Positions 1 through 8,855 of a stretch of DNA of 45,334 nucleotides are shown piece after piece. Each line of letters begins with the position of its first letter. Within the stretch, counting starts at the first letter, position 1. The stretch spans positions 1-45,334 of the forward strand of contig JAFGBL010000066.1 of NCBI GenBank assembly GCA_016933115.1. Reading direction: 5' to 3'. The position numbers were made by a program, and so were the translations under genes. The notes under the pieces are model-generated. The model saw only the letters and a program-made list of their open reading frames with translations. It searched no databases and was not told where the DNA came from. Origin of the DNA: Bacteroidales bacterium (lineage in GTDB: Bacteria; Bacteroidota; Bacteroidia; Bacteroidales; JAADJA01).

Positions 1-55
1 CTACAAAATGTCAGAAGACACAGGAAATAGAGATATTGATCGTCAGTGAGTTGAA

Positions 56-153
56 ATGTTGGACTAAAGCCCTCGCTTATAGATGCAGCAACTAACCCCG
101 GCATGAATGCCGGGGTTATGAAGGCCTGATAAGACGGGGCTTTAGCCCAACAT
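56..153. repeat. REP-like nested palindromic element (outer imperfect arms about 24 nt, inner perfect 12-bp hairpin)
   Basis: Outer arms atgttggactaaagccctcgctta (56-79) and taagacggggctttagcccaacat (130-153) are imperfect inverted repeats. Inner taaccccggcat-ga-atgccggggtta (93-118) is a perfect hairpin. Intergenic. Confidence 0.8.
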
Positions 154-207
154 CTGAATTTTTTACCGGAAACTAATGTTTATATATCTTAAATTTGACC
201 GGAATAA

Positions 208-1635
208 ATGATTATCAAAATGAAATTCTTCCAGTCATTTGAAAAATTCATGCGAAAGCTGTTTCCATCCACTTTTACCATTGCTATTTTCCTTACCATA
301 ATTACATTTATCCTGGCACTCATCTTAACTGAACCAGTCAATCTTGAAACTTCCTCAAAACCTGTTCACCGGGAGATTTCGTTTGATCCGCTGTCAAATT
401 CGGATATACATATATTTCAGATCACCGCCTTTTGGTATAATGGATTATGGAATACGGCTTTGCTGGCATTTGCGGTTCAAATGATGCTGATCCTGGTGCT
501 GGGATATGTATTGGCTTCAACCAAACCCTTCCAGTTGTTGATCGAAAAAGTGCTCGTTTTCTGCAATTCAACTCCGAAATCGGTATTTCTTGTGACCCTG
601 CTAACCTTGCTTGTCAGTTTTTTTAACTGGGGCCTGGGATTGATATTCGGAGCAATTTTTGCCAAAAAGGTCGGAGAATACGCCTGCAAACAGAAAACCC
701 CCTTAAATTATCCCTTGATCGTTGCAGCAGGATATTCCGGTCTGATGGTGTGGCATGGTGGCATCTCCGGATCAGCACCACTAAAAGCAGCTGAATCTGG
801 CCATTTTATGGCATTGGTTGGGCAGAATCTGCCACCTGTTGATTTCAGCCAAACCATCTTTTCACTCATGAATATTGTCATTGCTGCTGTTTTATTGGTT
901 GTGCTTCCTTTGGCTTTATATTTATTGGGTAAAAAAAATCCGGGAATTTCTATCCCAATATTCAGTAGTTCCTCTGAAATCGGATCGAACGGGAAAAGTG
1001 AAGAAATTTCAGGTGCTGAGAGAATAGATCATTTTAAATGGTCAGGAATCGTTTTAGGCTCCGTATTTATTTTAATTGCTACTCTAAAAGGTGCGGAAAC
1101 CGGCAATCTTTCAGTGATCGACCCCAATTATCTCAATTTTTTACTGCTTGGGCTGGGATTGATTTTGAGCGGCAGTATTGCCCGGTTCCTGAAACTGGTA
1201 AAAAATGCCATGGGTGCTGCAGCCGGCATTCTGATCCAGTTTCCGCTTTATTTTGGCATCATGGGGATTATGAAATACAGCGGGCTGGTGGAGATTTTTT
1301 CGGATTTCCTGATGAATATTTCCAACGAAACCACATTTCCTCTGTACACTTTCCTGAGCGCGGGATTGATAAATATTTTCGTCCCCAGCGGTGGCGGTCA
1401 GTGGGCAGTGCAGGGCCCCATTATCGTGGAAGCGGCACAAAACCTGAATATTCCATTGGGTAAAGCCATCATGGCACTGGCATACGGCGATCAGATCACC
1501 AACATGCTGCAACCCTTCTGGGCGTTGCCATTGTTAGGGATTACAGGATTGAAAGCAAAGGATATTATTCCTTATACCCTTTTTTTGATGACGATTGGCA
1601 CTATAATTTTTGTTACTGGATTATTGCTTTTCTGA
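208..1635 (+). CDS. Short-chain fatty acid transporter, AtoE family
   Basis: 475-aa multi-spanning membrane protein; motifs NWGLGLIFGAIFAK, GYSGLMVWHGGISGSAPL and FVPSGGGQWAVQGPI are typical of the AtoE/TIGR00366 family. Confidence 0.85.
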   Translation: MIIKMKFFQSFEKFMRKLFPSTFTIAIFLTIITFILALILTEPVNLETSSKPVHREISFDPLSNSDIHIFQITAFWYNGLWNTALLAFAVQMMLILVLGYVLASTKPFQLLIEKVLVFCNSTPKSVFLVTLLTLLVSFFNWGLGLIFGAIFAKKVGEYACKQKTPLNYPLIVAAGYSGLMVWHGGISGSAPLKAAESGHFMALVGQNLPPVDFSQTIFSLMNIVIAAVLLVVLPLALYLLGKKNPGISIPIFSSSSEIGSNGKSEEISGAERIDHFKWSGIVLGSVFILIATLKGAETGNLSVIDPNYLNFLLLGLGLILSGSIARFLKLVKNAMGAAAGILIQFPLYFGIMGIMKYSGLVEIFSDFLMNISNETTFPLYTFLSAGLINIFVPSGGGQWAVQGPIIVEAAQNLNIPLGKAIMALAYGDQITNMLQPFWALPLLGITGLKAKDIIPYTLFLMTIGTIIFVTGLLLF

Positions 1636-1652
1636 ATAATTTTAACAACAAA

Positions 1653-3206
1653 TTACTCTTCAAACATATCAAATTTTATCCCCTGAGCAAGGGGCAAATC
1701 CGTGCCAAAATTAATCGTATTTGTTTGCCTGCGCATATAAGCCTTCCAGGCATCCGAACCCGATTCACGTCCGCCGCCGGTATCCTTCTCCCCGCCAAAG
1801 GCGCCACCGATTTCAGCGCCATTTGTTGCAATATTCACATTGGCGATACCACAATCCGAACCTTCATGCGATAGAAATCGCTCGGTTTCATGGATATTCC
1901 TTGAGAAAATGGATGATGACAAACCCTGGGGAACGCCATTGTGCATTTCAATGGCTTCTTCAATGGTTTTGTATTTCATCAAATAAAGGATGGGCGCAAA
2001 AGTTTCTTCCTGAACAATGTGAAAATGGTTTTCTGCCTCGGCTATACAGGGAACTACGTAAGTTCCTCCTTCGTATCCATCGCCTTCCAGCACATGCCCT
2101 CCGTAAATGATTTTTCCGCCCTCTTTCACCACCTGTTCCTGTGCGTATTTGAAAGCCTCCACTGCCGATTTATCAACCAGGGGGCCCACCACATTCTTCT
2201 CATCCAGCGGATGGCCGATTTTCACCTGCTTATAGGCTGCCACCAGTTTGTCCCTGAAAATATCGTACATACACTCATGGATTAAAATCCTGCGGGTGGT
2301 GGTACATCTCTGCCCGGCAGTGGCAATGGCGCCAAACAGGCTGGCCCGCAAAGCCATATTTTTGTTTCCGTATTGTGAAACGATGATGGCATTATTTCCG
2401 CCCAATTCGAGAATTGTTTTTCCGAGCCTCTCTCCTACCAGTTTAGCCACCCTCCTGCCAACAGCCACAGAACCGGTAACTGAAATAAGCGGAACCCGTT
2501 TGTCCTTCAGAAAATCATCTCCCACATATTTTGAACTGGCCACTACCAGATTGATCACTCCTTCAGGAATATTATTTCTTTTGAGAACATCAGCCATAAT
2601 ATTATGAACTGCAACTGCACAAAGCGGGGTTTTGGACGAAGGTTTCCAGATGACCACGTCGCCGGCTATCAAGGCGATCATAGCATTCCAGGCCCATACA
2701 GCTACCGGGAAATTAAAAGAGGTGATCACACCAACCACACCCAGGGGATGATACTGTTCGTACATGCGATGCTTTTCCCGTTCCGAATGCATGGTAAAGC
2801 CATACAACTGTCGCGACTGTCCTACCGCAAAATCAGCAATATCGATCATCTCCTGCACCTCGCCAAGCCCTTCCTGGTAAACTTTTCCCATTTCATAACT
2901 CACCAATTTACCCAACGACTCTTTATATTTTCTTAGCTCCTCTCCCATTTGCCTGACAATTTCCCCTCTTTTAGGAGCCGGCACCATCCGCCAGTATTTG
3001 AAAGTTTCCTGCGCTTTTGCCATGATCTTTTCATAATCATCCCAATTTGCCTGCTTCACTTTTCCGATCAATTTACCATCGGCAGGAGAATAGGACTCCA
3101 GGATTTCACCACTGGTTTCAAACCATTCGGCACCCGTAGATGCACCATTATTGACTTCCTTTAATCCCAAATCTGACAGCATTTTGCTGATTCCAAAATT
3201 TTCCAT
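1653..3206 (-). CDS. Aldehyde dehydrogenase family protein (alpha-aminoadipic semialdehyde dehydrogenase/AmaB-like)
   Basis: 517 aa; ALDH motifs FNFPVAVWAWNAMIAL, KPSSKTPL, SVTGSVAVGR, LELGGNNAI and GQRCTTTRR; C-terminal GGEKDTGGGRESGSDAWK resembles the ALDH7 group. Confidence 0.88.
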   Translation of the reverse strand: MENFGISKMLSDLGLKEVNNGASTGAEWFETSGEILESYSPADGKLIGKVKQANWDDYEKIMAKAQETFKYWRMVPAPKRGEIVRQMGEELRKYKESLGKLVSYEMGKVYQEGLGEVQEMIDIADFAVGQSRQLYGFTMHSEREKHRMYEQYHPLGVVGVITSFNFPVAVWAWNAMIALIAGDVVIWKPSSKTPLCAVAVHNIMADVLKRNNIPEGVINLVVASSKYVGDDFLKDKRVPLISVTGSVAVGRRVAKLVGERLGKTILELGGNNAIIVSQYGNKNMALRASLFGAIATAGQRCTTTRRILIHECMYDIFRDKLVAAYKQVKIGHPLDEKNVVGPLVDKSAVEAFKYAQEQVVKEGGKIIYGGHVLEGDGYEGGTYVVPCIAEAENHFHIVQEETFAPILYLMKYKTIEEAIEMHNGVPQGLSSSIFSRNIHETERFLSHEGSDCGIANVNIATNGAEIGGAFGGEKDTGGGRESGSDAWKAYMRRQTNTINFGTDLPLAQGIKFDMFEE

Positions 3207-3288
3207 TACTTGAATTTAATTTTATATAGTTGATTAATAATGTTATCAAAACAACAACTTTTAATAAGGTTTGTTTGATACGAATTTT

Positions 3289-4323
3289 TTAATTTTCGAG
3301 AAAAAATAAGGTTATCCAATTAGCTAAATAGGAAAGGAATTCATTAAAAGTAGTCAGGTAATCATTGCGGTTCCAAATATTAACTTTTGTTTGTATGGAA
3401 GAATCAGCAAAGTAAACAACTCCCACATCCATATTGTCTCCTAAAACTTTTCGGTAAGTCACCCATGTCCGTCGGCTATGGATTCCGGAGGTCACAACAT
3501 TGATGTTATCCACATTTTTTAATGAACTGGAATTTTTAAACGCCAAGGCAGCTTCCCTCGTTTTATTTCGAATTTCATGATTAAATCTGATTATACAAAT
3601 TCTAGCGCGATCAATGCCCAATTTAACAAGATAATCAGCTACCTCATCAGCCAGCGAAATATATCCGGTTGTTTTGCAGTTTTGTTCCCTCGTAATTTCA
3701 ACACTGGCAGTTCTGGGAAAAATCACAAAATCATCAACTCTTACCGCACCGATATTCAGGTTGCGGTCAGCCTCTTCTGTCCCGAGGTCATTGTTAAAGC
3801 GGATTGCGATTGAATTAAATTTTTCAATTGGAAGAATGTACTGAAAGATGTATTCCTGTTCATTTTCCGTCGTAAAGTTCCCGCCAATAATATGGCCTTC
3901 AACTACAACATTAAAGTGGGCAAATTCACCCCCAGCCTGCTGACCTTTGGCTTCAATAGATACATGAAGGGTATCGCCTTTCCGATAAGATGGCTTATCA
4001 GGCAATTGAATAATCAGGGAAGAGTTGGTATATAACCAGATCCCATTCTCATCGACAAGATTGTAATCTTTTAATGCAAAAGGAAATTCAAAATCATCCG
4101 GATATTCCATTCCAACCAGAAAAAAACGGTTTTCCGGATCTGATCCGAATTCCTGAACTGCCTGTTCGATCTCAAAAGCAGAGATCCAGGATTCTAACAA
4201 AATATTATGGGTAGAGACCGGCTTTTTAAATTTCAGGAATCGCGGCAACGCCCATCCTGATAACAACAACAATAGGATGAGCGACAAAATAACCAAAACA
4301 ATAATTCGAACCGGTCTTTTCAT
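3289..4323 (-). CDS. Membrane-anchored protein with carbohydrate-binding-module-like middle region and YdcF/ElyC (DUF218)-like C-terminal region
   Basis: N-terminal TM segment; middle region resembles a beta-sandwich CBM (DTLHVSIEAKGQQAGGEFAHFNVVVEGHIIGG); C-terminal RNKTREAALAF...NVVTSGIHSRRTWVTYRKVLG resembles DUF218/YdcF. Confidence 0.55.
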   Translation of the reverse strand: MKRPVRIIVLVILSLILLLLLSGWALPRFLKFKKPVSTHNILLESWISAFEIEQAVQEFGSDPENRFFLVGMEYPDDFEFPFALKDYNLVDENGIWLYTNSSLIIQLPDKPSYRKGDTLHVSIEAKGQQAGGEFAHFNVVVEGHIIGGNFTTENEQEYIFQYILPIEKFNSIAIRFNNDLGTEEADRNLNIGAVRVDDFVIFPRTASVEITREQNCKTTGYISLADEVADYLVKLGIDRARICIIRFNHEIRNKTREAALAFKNSSSLKNVDNINVVTSGIHSRRTWVTYRKVLGDNMDVGVVYFADSSIQTKVNIWNRNDYLTTFNEFLSYLANWITLFFLEN

Positions 4324-4327
4324 CAGA

Positions 4328-4699
4328 TCAGCGTGTTAATTGAGATCTAAACTCATCGAAGGCTTTTTCTATAACATCGTCCACTTTTTCATGGAATGCA
4401 TCAAAAGCCTGAATAAGTTTCCTGCCTTCGGGTGTCAGGCTCATTTTGCCTCCTTCTTTCCCTCCCCTCTCCTTATCCAAAATGGTAAATCCCAGCATTT
4501 CTTCGATCTTTTTCAAATCGCCCCAGGTCCTTCGGTATGTTATACCCAAAGCAACAGTTGCACCTTTCAGTGAACCGTGTTCTTCAATAGCCTTTAAGAT
4601 TTGCCTTTTCCCATCGCCCAAAATTCCTTCATCTTTATCGTTAGAAAGCCATATTTTGTAGTTGAACCTGATATGCTCGGGTAATAAATTCTTTGCCAT
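4328..4699 (-). CDS. ModE-like winged-helix transcriptional regulator (DNA-binding domain only)
   Basis: 123 aa; LLxxIxxxGSLxxAxxxLGxxYRxxWxxL and GGKEGGKMSLTPEGRKL pattern of the ModE N-terminal HTH; no C-terminal Mop/molbindin domain. Confidence 0.8.
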   Translation of the reverse strand: MAKNLLPEHIRFNYKIWLSNDKDEGILGDGKRQILKAIEEHGSLKGATVALGITYRRTWGDLKKIEEMLGFTILDKERGGKEGGKMSLTPEGRKLIQAFDAFHEKVDDVIEKAFDEFRSQLTR

Positions 4700-4911
4700 G
4701 ATTAAGGTTTTTTAGCAAATTTAGTCAAACTAAGACTTACCGGAAAGAGAAAATTTATGAATTGAATCCGCTTGTCCGCATTTAAGCATTTGCATTAGGG
4801 CAAATTAATCCGGTCAGAAAGAAAAATGGATTTGAGATCCACTTTCTATAAACCCTGGCAACAATATTTCCTGTCCAAATTGCAAAAATCATTAATATTG
4901 CAGCCGATTGG

Positions 4912-4919
4912 TAAATTTG
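4912..4919 (+). promoter_or_regulatory. Putative Bacteroidota -7 box (TAAATTTG) for the wtp operon
   Basis: Exact match to TAnnTTTG, 17 nt upstream of the wtpA ATG; no clear TTTG -33 box at the expected spacing. Confidence 0.4.
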
Positions 4920-4936
4920 TGCAACTCGCTTAACAG

Positions 4937-5893
4937 ATGAATATCATAACAAATATTTTAAAATACTTACTTATCCTGTCCATTATTTTTTTATTTTCGG
5001 ATTGCATCCATACGAAAAGCAATAATACCCTCACCATTTTTCATGCCGGAAGCCTCAGCAAACCGTTTAATGAAATGAAGGATGCTTTCGAAAAAAAGCA
5101 TCCGGATGCACAAATATTACTGGAAGCTGCCGGCAGCCGCGAATGCGCCCGTAAAATTACGGAACTGGGCAAAAAATGTGATATCATGGCGTCATCAGAT
5201 TATACGGTGATCGAAGATTTGCTTATGCCCGAATTCGCAGACTGGTACATCAATTTCTCCGGAAACGAAATGTGCATCGCCTTCACCGAAAAGTCAAGGC
5301 TGAAAAATCAAATCCAGGCAAATAACTGGCCCGATATCCTGCTTAACGATTCAGTTAGTTACGGCCGTTCCAATCCCGACCTCGACCCGTGCGGATACCG
5401 CACCATCATGATTTTTGACCTGGCCGAACAATTTTATCACAAACCCGGTTTGCAGGAACAACTATTAAAAAAAAATCAGAAATATATCCGCCCGAAAGAG
5501 GTTGACCTTCTGTCGCTGCTTGAGAGCCATGCCATCGATTATATCTTCATATACCGGTCGGTGGCGGTCCAGCACGAATTGAATTTCCTGGTGCTTCCCG
5601 ATTCCCTTAACCTTGGAAATCCATCCCTCGAAGATTTTTATCAAACCTCGCGGGTAAAAATTTCGGGTAAAAATCCGGATGATAAAATTGAAAAAAAAGG
5701 TGAAGCCATGGTATATGCCTTTACTATCCCTAAAAATGCGCCAAATAAAGATATGGCAGCAGAATTTGCCCGTTTTATTCTTCAACCAAACGAAGGGCAA
5801 AAAATCATGAAGGACAACGGACAAGCCGTTTTTATTGACATCAAGGAAAATTTTAACGATAAAATACCGGAAAATTTAAAATCTGATCAATGA
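4937..5893 (+). CDS. wtpA: Tungstate/molybdate ABC transporter substrate-binding lipoprotein, WtpA-type
   Basis: FHAGSLSKPFNEM..FEKKHPDAQILLEAAGSRECARKITELGKKCDIMASSDYTVI..LMPEFADWYINF.GNEMCIAFTEKS and SNPDLDPCGYRTIMI-type motifs characteristic of WtpA; N-terminal lipoprotein-type signal. Confidence 0.88.
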   Translation: MNIITNILKYLLILSIIFLFSDCIHTKSNNTLTIFHAGSLSKPFNEMKDAFEKKHPDAQILLEAAGSRECARKITELGKKCDIMASSDYTVIEDLLMPEFADWYINFSGNEMCIAFTEKSRLKNQIQANNWPDILLNDSVSYGRSNPDLDPCGYRTIMIFDLAEQFYHKPGLQEQLLKKNQKYIRPKEVDLLSLLESHAIDYIFIYRSVAVQHELNFLVLPDSLNLGNPSLEDFYQTSRVKISGKNPDDKIEKKGEAMVYAFTIPKNAPNKDMAAEFARFILQPNEGQKIMKDNGQAVFIDIKENFNDKIPENLKSDQ

Positions 5894-5903
5894 ATTGACA
5901 AAT

Positions 5904-6992
5904 ATGAAGAGAACAAGAATTTTCACTTACCTTTTGGCCTTCATCATAATGCTTGCAGGCTGCACCCAACCGGTGAAAAATATAAAGTCCGAAGAAAAAA
6001 TGATGCAGGACCAGCCGATTACAGAAGCCGATACCGAAGACACCACCAATTATTTTTACGATAATGCCGAATCTTACTCCCTATCCTTGAACCCCATAAC
6101 CGTGGAGGGAGAAATCGAGGAATCGGGCGAAGTGGATTTCTCCAAATTCCCCCTTCATACCGTAATTGTTAAAGAAGCCCTGTTATCGGACAACGGAAAC
6201 AAATTTATCGGCGCTTACCGGTACGACGGATACTCACTCATGGATATTTTGAATCACAAAACCATTGATAAAGCCAATGCCAAAGAATTTGAGCCCATTA
6301 TCGACCTGTTTGTTGAAATTGCAAACGAACAGGGCGAAAAAGTGATCGTGAGTTGGGGGGAGATTTATTATCCCATTCACCTCCATGAAATTTTGATCGC
6401 AACCCGGGTGATGCGGATCATACCTTCCAAAACCAACGATCTCTGGCCTTTGCCAACAGAAAGCAAACTGGTGGTCGCCTCCGACCTTCTTACGGAAAGA
6501 AATATTTCAGCGCCCTCGAAGATTACTGTGAGATCCTATCCCAGGTCATTCGAAACCATCAAAGGAAAAAAACCTTTATTCTCAGAGAAAATCGATTTTA
6601 TACAAGGGGATGAGGTATTGCTGACTCTTGATAAATCACCCGATCATTTACCAATGATGAACTATGAGAGTATCTTTTACGGTCGTGGCCGGGGAATTCA
6701 CAGTGCCCAGCCTTTCCACGGGACCTTGCTAAAACAGATCCTGGAACCCTACATTGATATCACCGCTCAAAACCTGAAAGAAGGTTTTATTACAGTGAAA
6801 GCGGATGATGGCTATCGTGGCTTATTCACTGTGAGTGAGGTGATGAACCGGAACGACCAGTCGGAGGTGTTGCTGATTTACCATTCAGAAGAAGAAGATG
6901 GAGGCAGTTTCCGGCTTTACCCTGCCTGCGATTTCTTTTCCGACAGAGCCATCAAGGCCATTTCGGAGATTTATTTGGAACTACCGGAATGA
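5904..6992 (+). CDS. Lipoprotein with apparent (possibly duplicated) oxidoreductase molybdopterin-binding-like domain, in the tungstate operon
   Basis: Lipobox LAGC. VEGEIEESGEVDFSKFPLHTVIVKEAL..GAYRYDGYSLMDILN resembles the sulfite-oxidase-fold Moco-binding domain; a second related segment (GRGIHSAQPFHGTLLKQILEP) suggests duplication. Lies between wtpA and wtpB. ATG at 5904 preferred to TTG at 5895. Confidence 0.6.
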   Translation: MKRTRIFTYLLAFIIMLAGCTQPVKNIKSEEKMMQDQPITEADTEDTTNYFYDNAESYSLSLNPITVEGEIEESGEVDFSKFPLHTVIVKEALLSDNGNKFIGAYRYDGYSLMDILNHKTIDKANAKEFEPIIDLFVEIANEQGEKVIVSWGEIYYPIHLHEILIATRVMRIIPSKTNDLWPLPTESKLVVASDLLTERNISAPSKITVRSYPRSFETIKGKKPLFSEKIDFIQGDEVLLTLDKSPDHLPMMNYESIFYGRGRGIHSAQPFHGTLLKQILEPYIDITAQNLKEGFITVKADDGYRGLFTVSEVMNRNDQSEVLLIYHSEEEDGGSFRLYPACDFFSDRAIKAISEIYLELPE

Positions 6993-7786
6993 ACCATGTT
7001 CACAAAATAAAGATTTTTGATGTGCTGTTAGTGTTGGGCGGCGGCCTTGCGCTGATGTTCATAGTTGCACCGTTGTTAAGCCTGTTTTTGCAAACATCAC
7101 CCACCTCTTTTTTTGAAACGGCAAAGGATACTGAGGTGCAGTTGAGCATTGGCCGGACTTTACTTATCTCTTTTCTGGGAACCCTGGTGCTTGCAGTTTT
7201 TGCCATACCTTTGGCCTATTTGCTGGCAAGGAAAAACTTTCCCGGTAAAAAGTTGATAATTTCTTTCATTGACCTTCCCATCATCATTCCACATTCGGCT
7301 GCCGGGATTGCCCTGCTGGGATTTATTTCACGTGATACGGTTGTGGGAAAATTTGCCTCTTTTTTTGGTATTGAATTGGTTGGCAACCCTGTGGGGATTG
7401 CTATGGCTATGGCGTTTGTCAGCATTCCTTTTCTGATCAATGCAGCCCGGGACGGGTTTTTAGCAGTTCCCAGACGCTTCGAGCATGCAGCCCGGAATTT
7501 GGGAGCCTCACCTGCCCGGGTCTTTTTCACCATCAGCCTGCCACTGGCCTGGCGCAATATTTTGTCTGGACTTGTTTTGATGTTCGGAAGGGGAATGAGT
7601 GAATTCGGAGCAGTAGTGATCATCGCGTATCATCCGATGATCACGCCGGTTTTGATCTATGAGCGGTTCACCCAATTCGGGCTGAAATATGCACAGCCGG
7701 TTTCCGCTGTTTTTATTTTAATATGCCTGGCCTTTTTTATTCTTTTCAGGATGCTAACCCTCAAAACAGACAAACAAAATGCTTAG
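6989..7786 (+). CDS. wtpB: Tungstate/molybdate ABC transporter permease
   Basis: 265-aa TM protein; permease EAA-like loop EHAARNLGASPARVFFTISLPLAWRNILSGLVLMFGRGMSEFGAVVIIAY typical of ModB/WtpB; 4-nt overlap with the upstream CDS. Confidence 0.87.
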   Translation: MNHVHKIKIFDVLLVLGGGLALMFIVAPLLSLFLQTSPTSFFETAKDTEVQLSIGRTLLISFLGTLVLAVFAIPLAYLLARKNFPGKKLIISFIDLPIIIPHSAAGIALLGFISRDTVVGKFASFFGIELVGNPVGIAMAMAFVSIPFLINAARDGFLAVPRRFEHAARNLGASPARVFFTISLPLAWRNILSGLVLMFGRGMSEFGAVVIIAYHPMITPVLIYERFTQFGLKYAQPVSAVFILICLAFFILFRMLTLKTDKQNA

Positions 7787-8807
7787 CATTCGCAATCTGT
7801 CGAAAAAGTTCGGTACATTTTCATTAGAGGATATCAAGCTTGAGGTGAATACAGGCGAGTACTTTGTATTGCTGGGACCCTCCGGTGCAGGTAAATCATT
7901 GCTGTTTGAAGTGATTGCCGGAATCTATAAACCCGATGCTGGTGAGATTTTTTTAAATGGCAAAGAGATTACAAACATACCTCCTGAAAAAAGGGAAATA
8001 GGGTTGGTTTTCCAGGATAATACGCTGTTCCCACACTTTTCAGTTTTCGAAAATATTGCTTTTCCTTTAAAAACAAAAAAACTCAATCGCAACCAAATCA
8101 GGGAAAAAGTTGAAAATCTGGCTGTTGAACTCTCTATCGGTCATTTATTGGAAAGAACATTGCATTCACTTTCCGGAGGTGAAATCCAAAGGGTTACGCT
8201 TGCCCGGACGCTGGCAGGTGATCCCAAATGCCTTTTGATGGATGAACCGGTTTCGTCGCTGGATGTTCAGCTTCGTGGCGGTATCCTCGAGTTATTGAGA
8301 AAGATCAATCAACAGGGTTTGACGATCCTGCATATCACCCATCATCTGGATGAAGCTGTTTACCAGGCAAACAGGATGGCAATCATCGATAAGGGGAAGA
8401 TCATTCAGATAGGAAAACCTGAAGAAATTTATTCAAAACCGGCCTCTGAATTTGTCGTAAATTTTCTGGGGTATAAAAATGTTTATCCCTTTGAAAAAAT
8501 TTCTGAAGAAAAGATTTCAATTTTAGGGCGTCTGGAAATTAACTTTCCCCAAATCAAGGTTTCAAAAGGCTATGTTGTAATCCCGGACTATGCCATAAAT
8601 ATATTATCAAGTCTGAAAAAAAACTCAAATATTTTTCCTTGCACCATTAAGTCACAACGACATTTTCCGGAGTTTATAGAGCTTGTTATTGATTCCGGAA
8701 TTACACTTATCAAGAAAATTGAAGGAATGTCGGTAAATTTAATAACGGAAGAAAAATTATATGTTTCAATCGATGCAGGCAGTTTGATTTTCCATGATTT
8801 CCAATAA
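7779..8807 (+). CDS. wtpC: Tungstate/molybdate ABC transporter ATP-binding protein
   Basis: Walker A GPSGAGKS, signature LSGGEIQRVTLARTLA, Walker B CLLMDEPVSSLD; overlaps wtpB by 8 nt. Confidence 0.85.
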   Translation: MLSIRNLSKKFGTFSLEDIKLEVNTGEYFVLLGPSGAGKSLLFEVIAGIYKPDAGEIFLNGKEITNIPPEKREIGLVFQDNTLFPHFSVFENIAFPLKTKKLNRNQIREKVENLAVELSIGHLLERTLHSLSGGEIQRVTLARTLAGDPKCLLMDEPVSSLDVQLRGGILELLRKINQQGLTILHITHHLDEAVYQANRMAIIDKGKIIQIGKPEEIYSKPASEFVVNFLGYKNVYPFEKISEEKISILGRLEINFPQIKVSKGYVVIPDYAINILSSLKKNSNIFPCTIKSQRHFPEFIELVIDSGITLIKKIEGMSVNLITEEKLYVSIDAGSLIFHDFQ

Positions 8808-8810
8808 AAA

Positions 8811-8836
8811 AGGGATAATCCCCAAGAATTATCCCT
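8811..8836. terminator. Bidirectional rho-independent-like terminator between convergent wtpC and glyA
   Basis: aaaaaagggataatccccaagaattatccct: 9-bp stem agggataat/attatccct between convergent genes. Confidence 0.65.
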
Positions 8837-8855
8837 CCTGTTAAATTATTGTTTT

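Noticed and set aside
1038-1463. 141-aa plus-strand ORF within the AtoE-family gene
   Set aside because: Out-of-frame ORF nested in a confident CDS, with unnatural composition.
4700-4936. Moco/Tuco riboswitch upstream of wtpA
   Set aside because: The candidate -7 box lies only about 17 nt from the ATG, leaving no room for an aptamer in the leader; no characteristic conserved helices seen.
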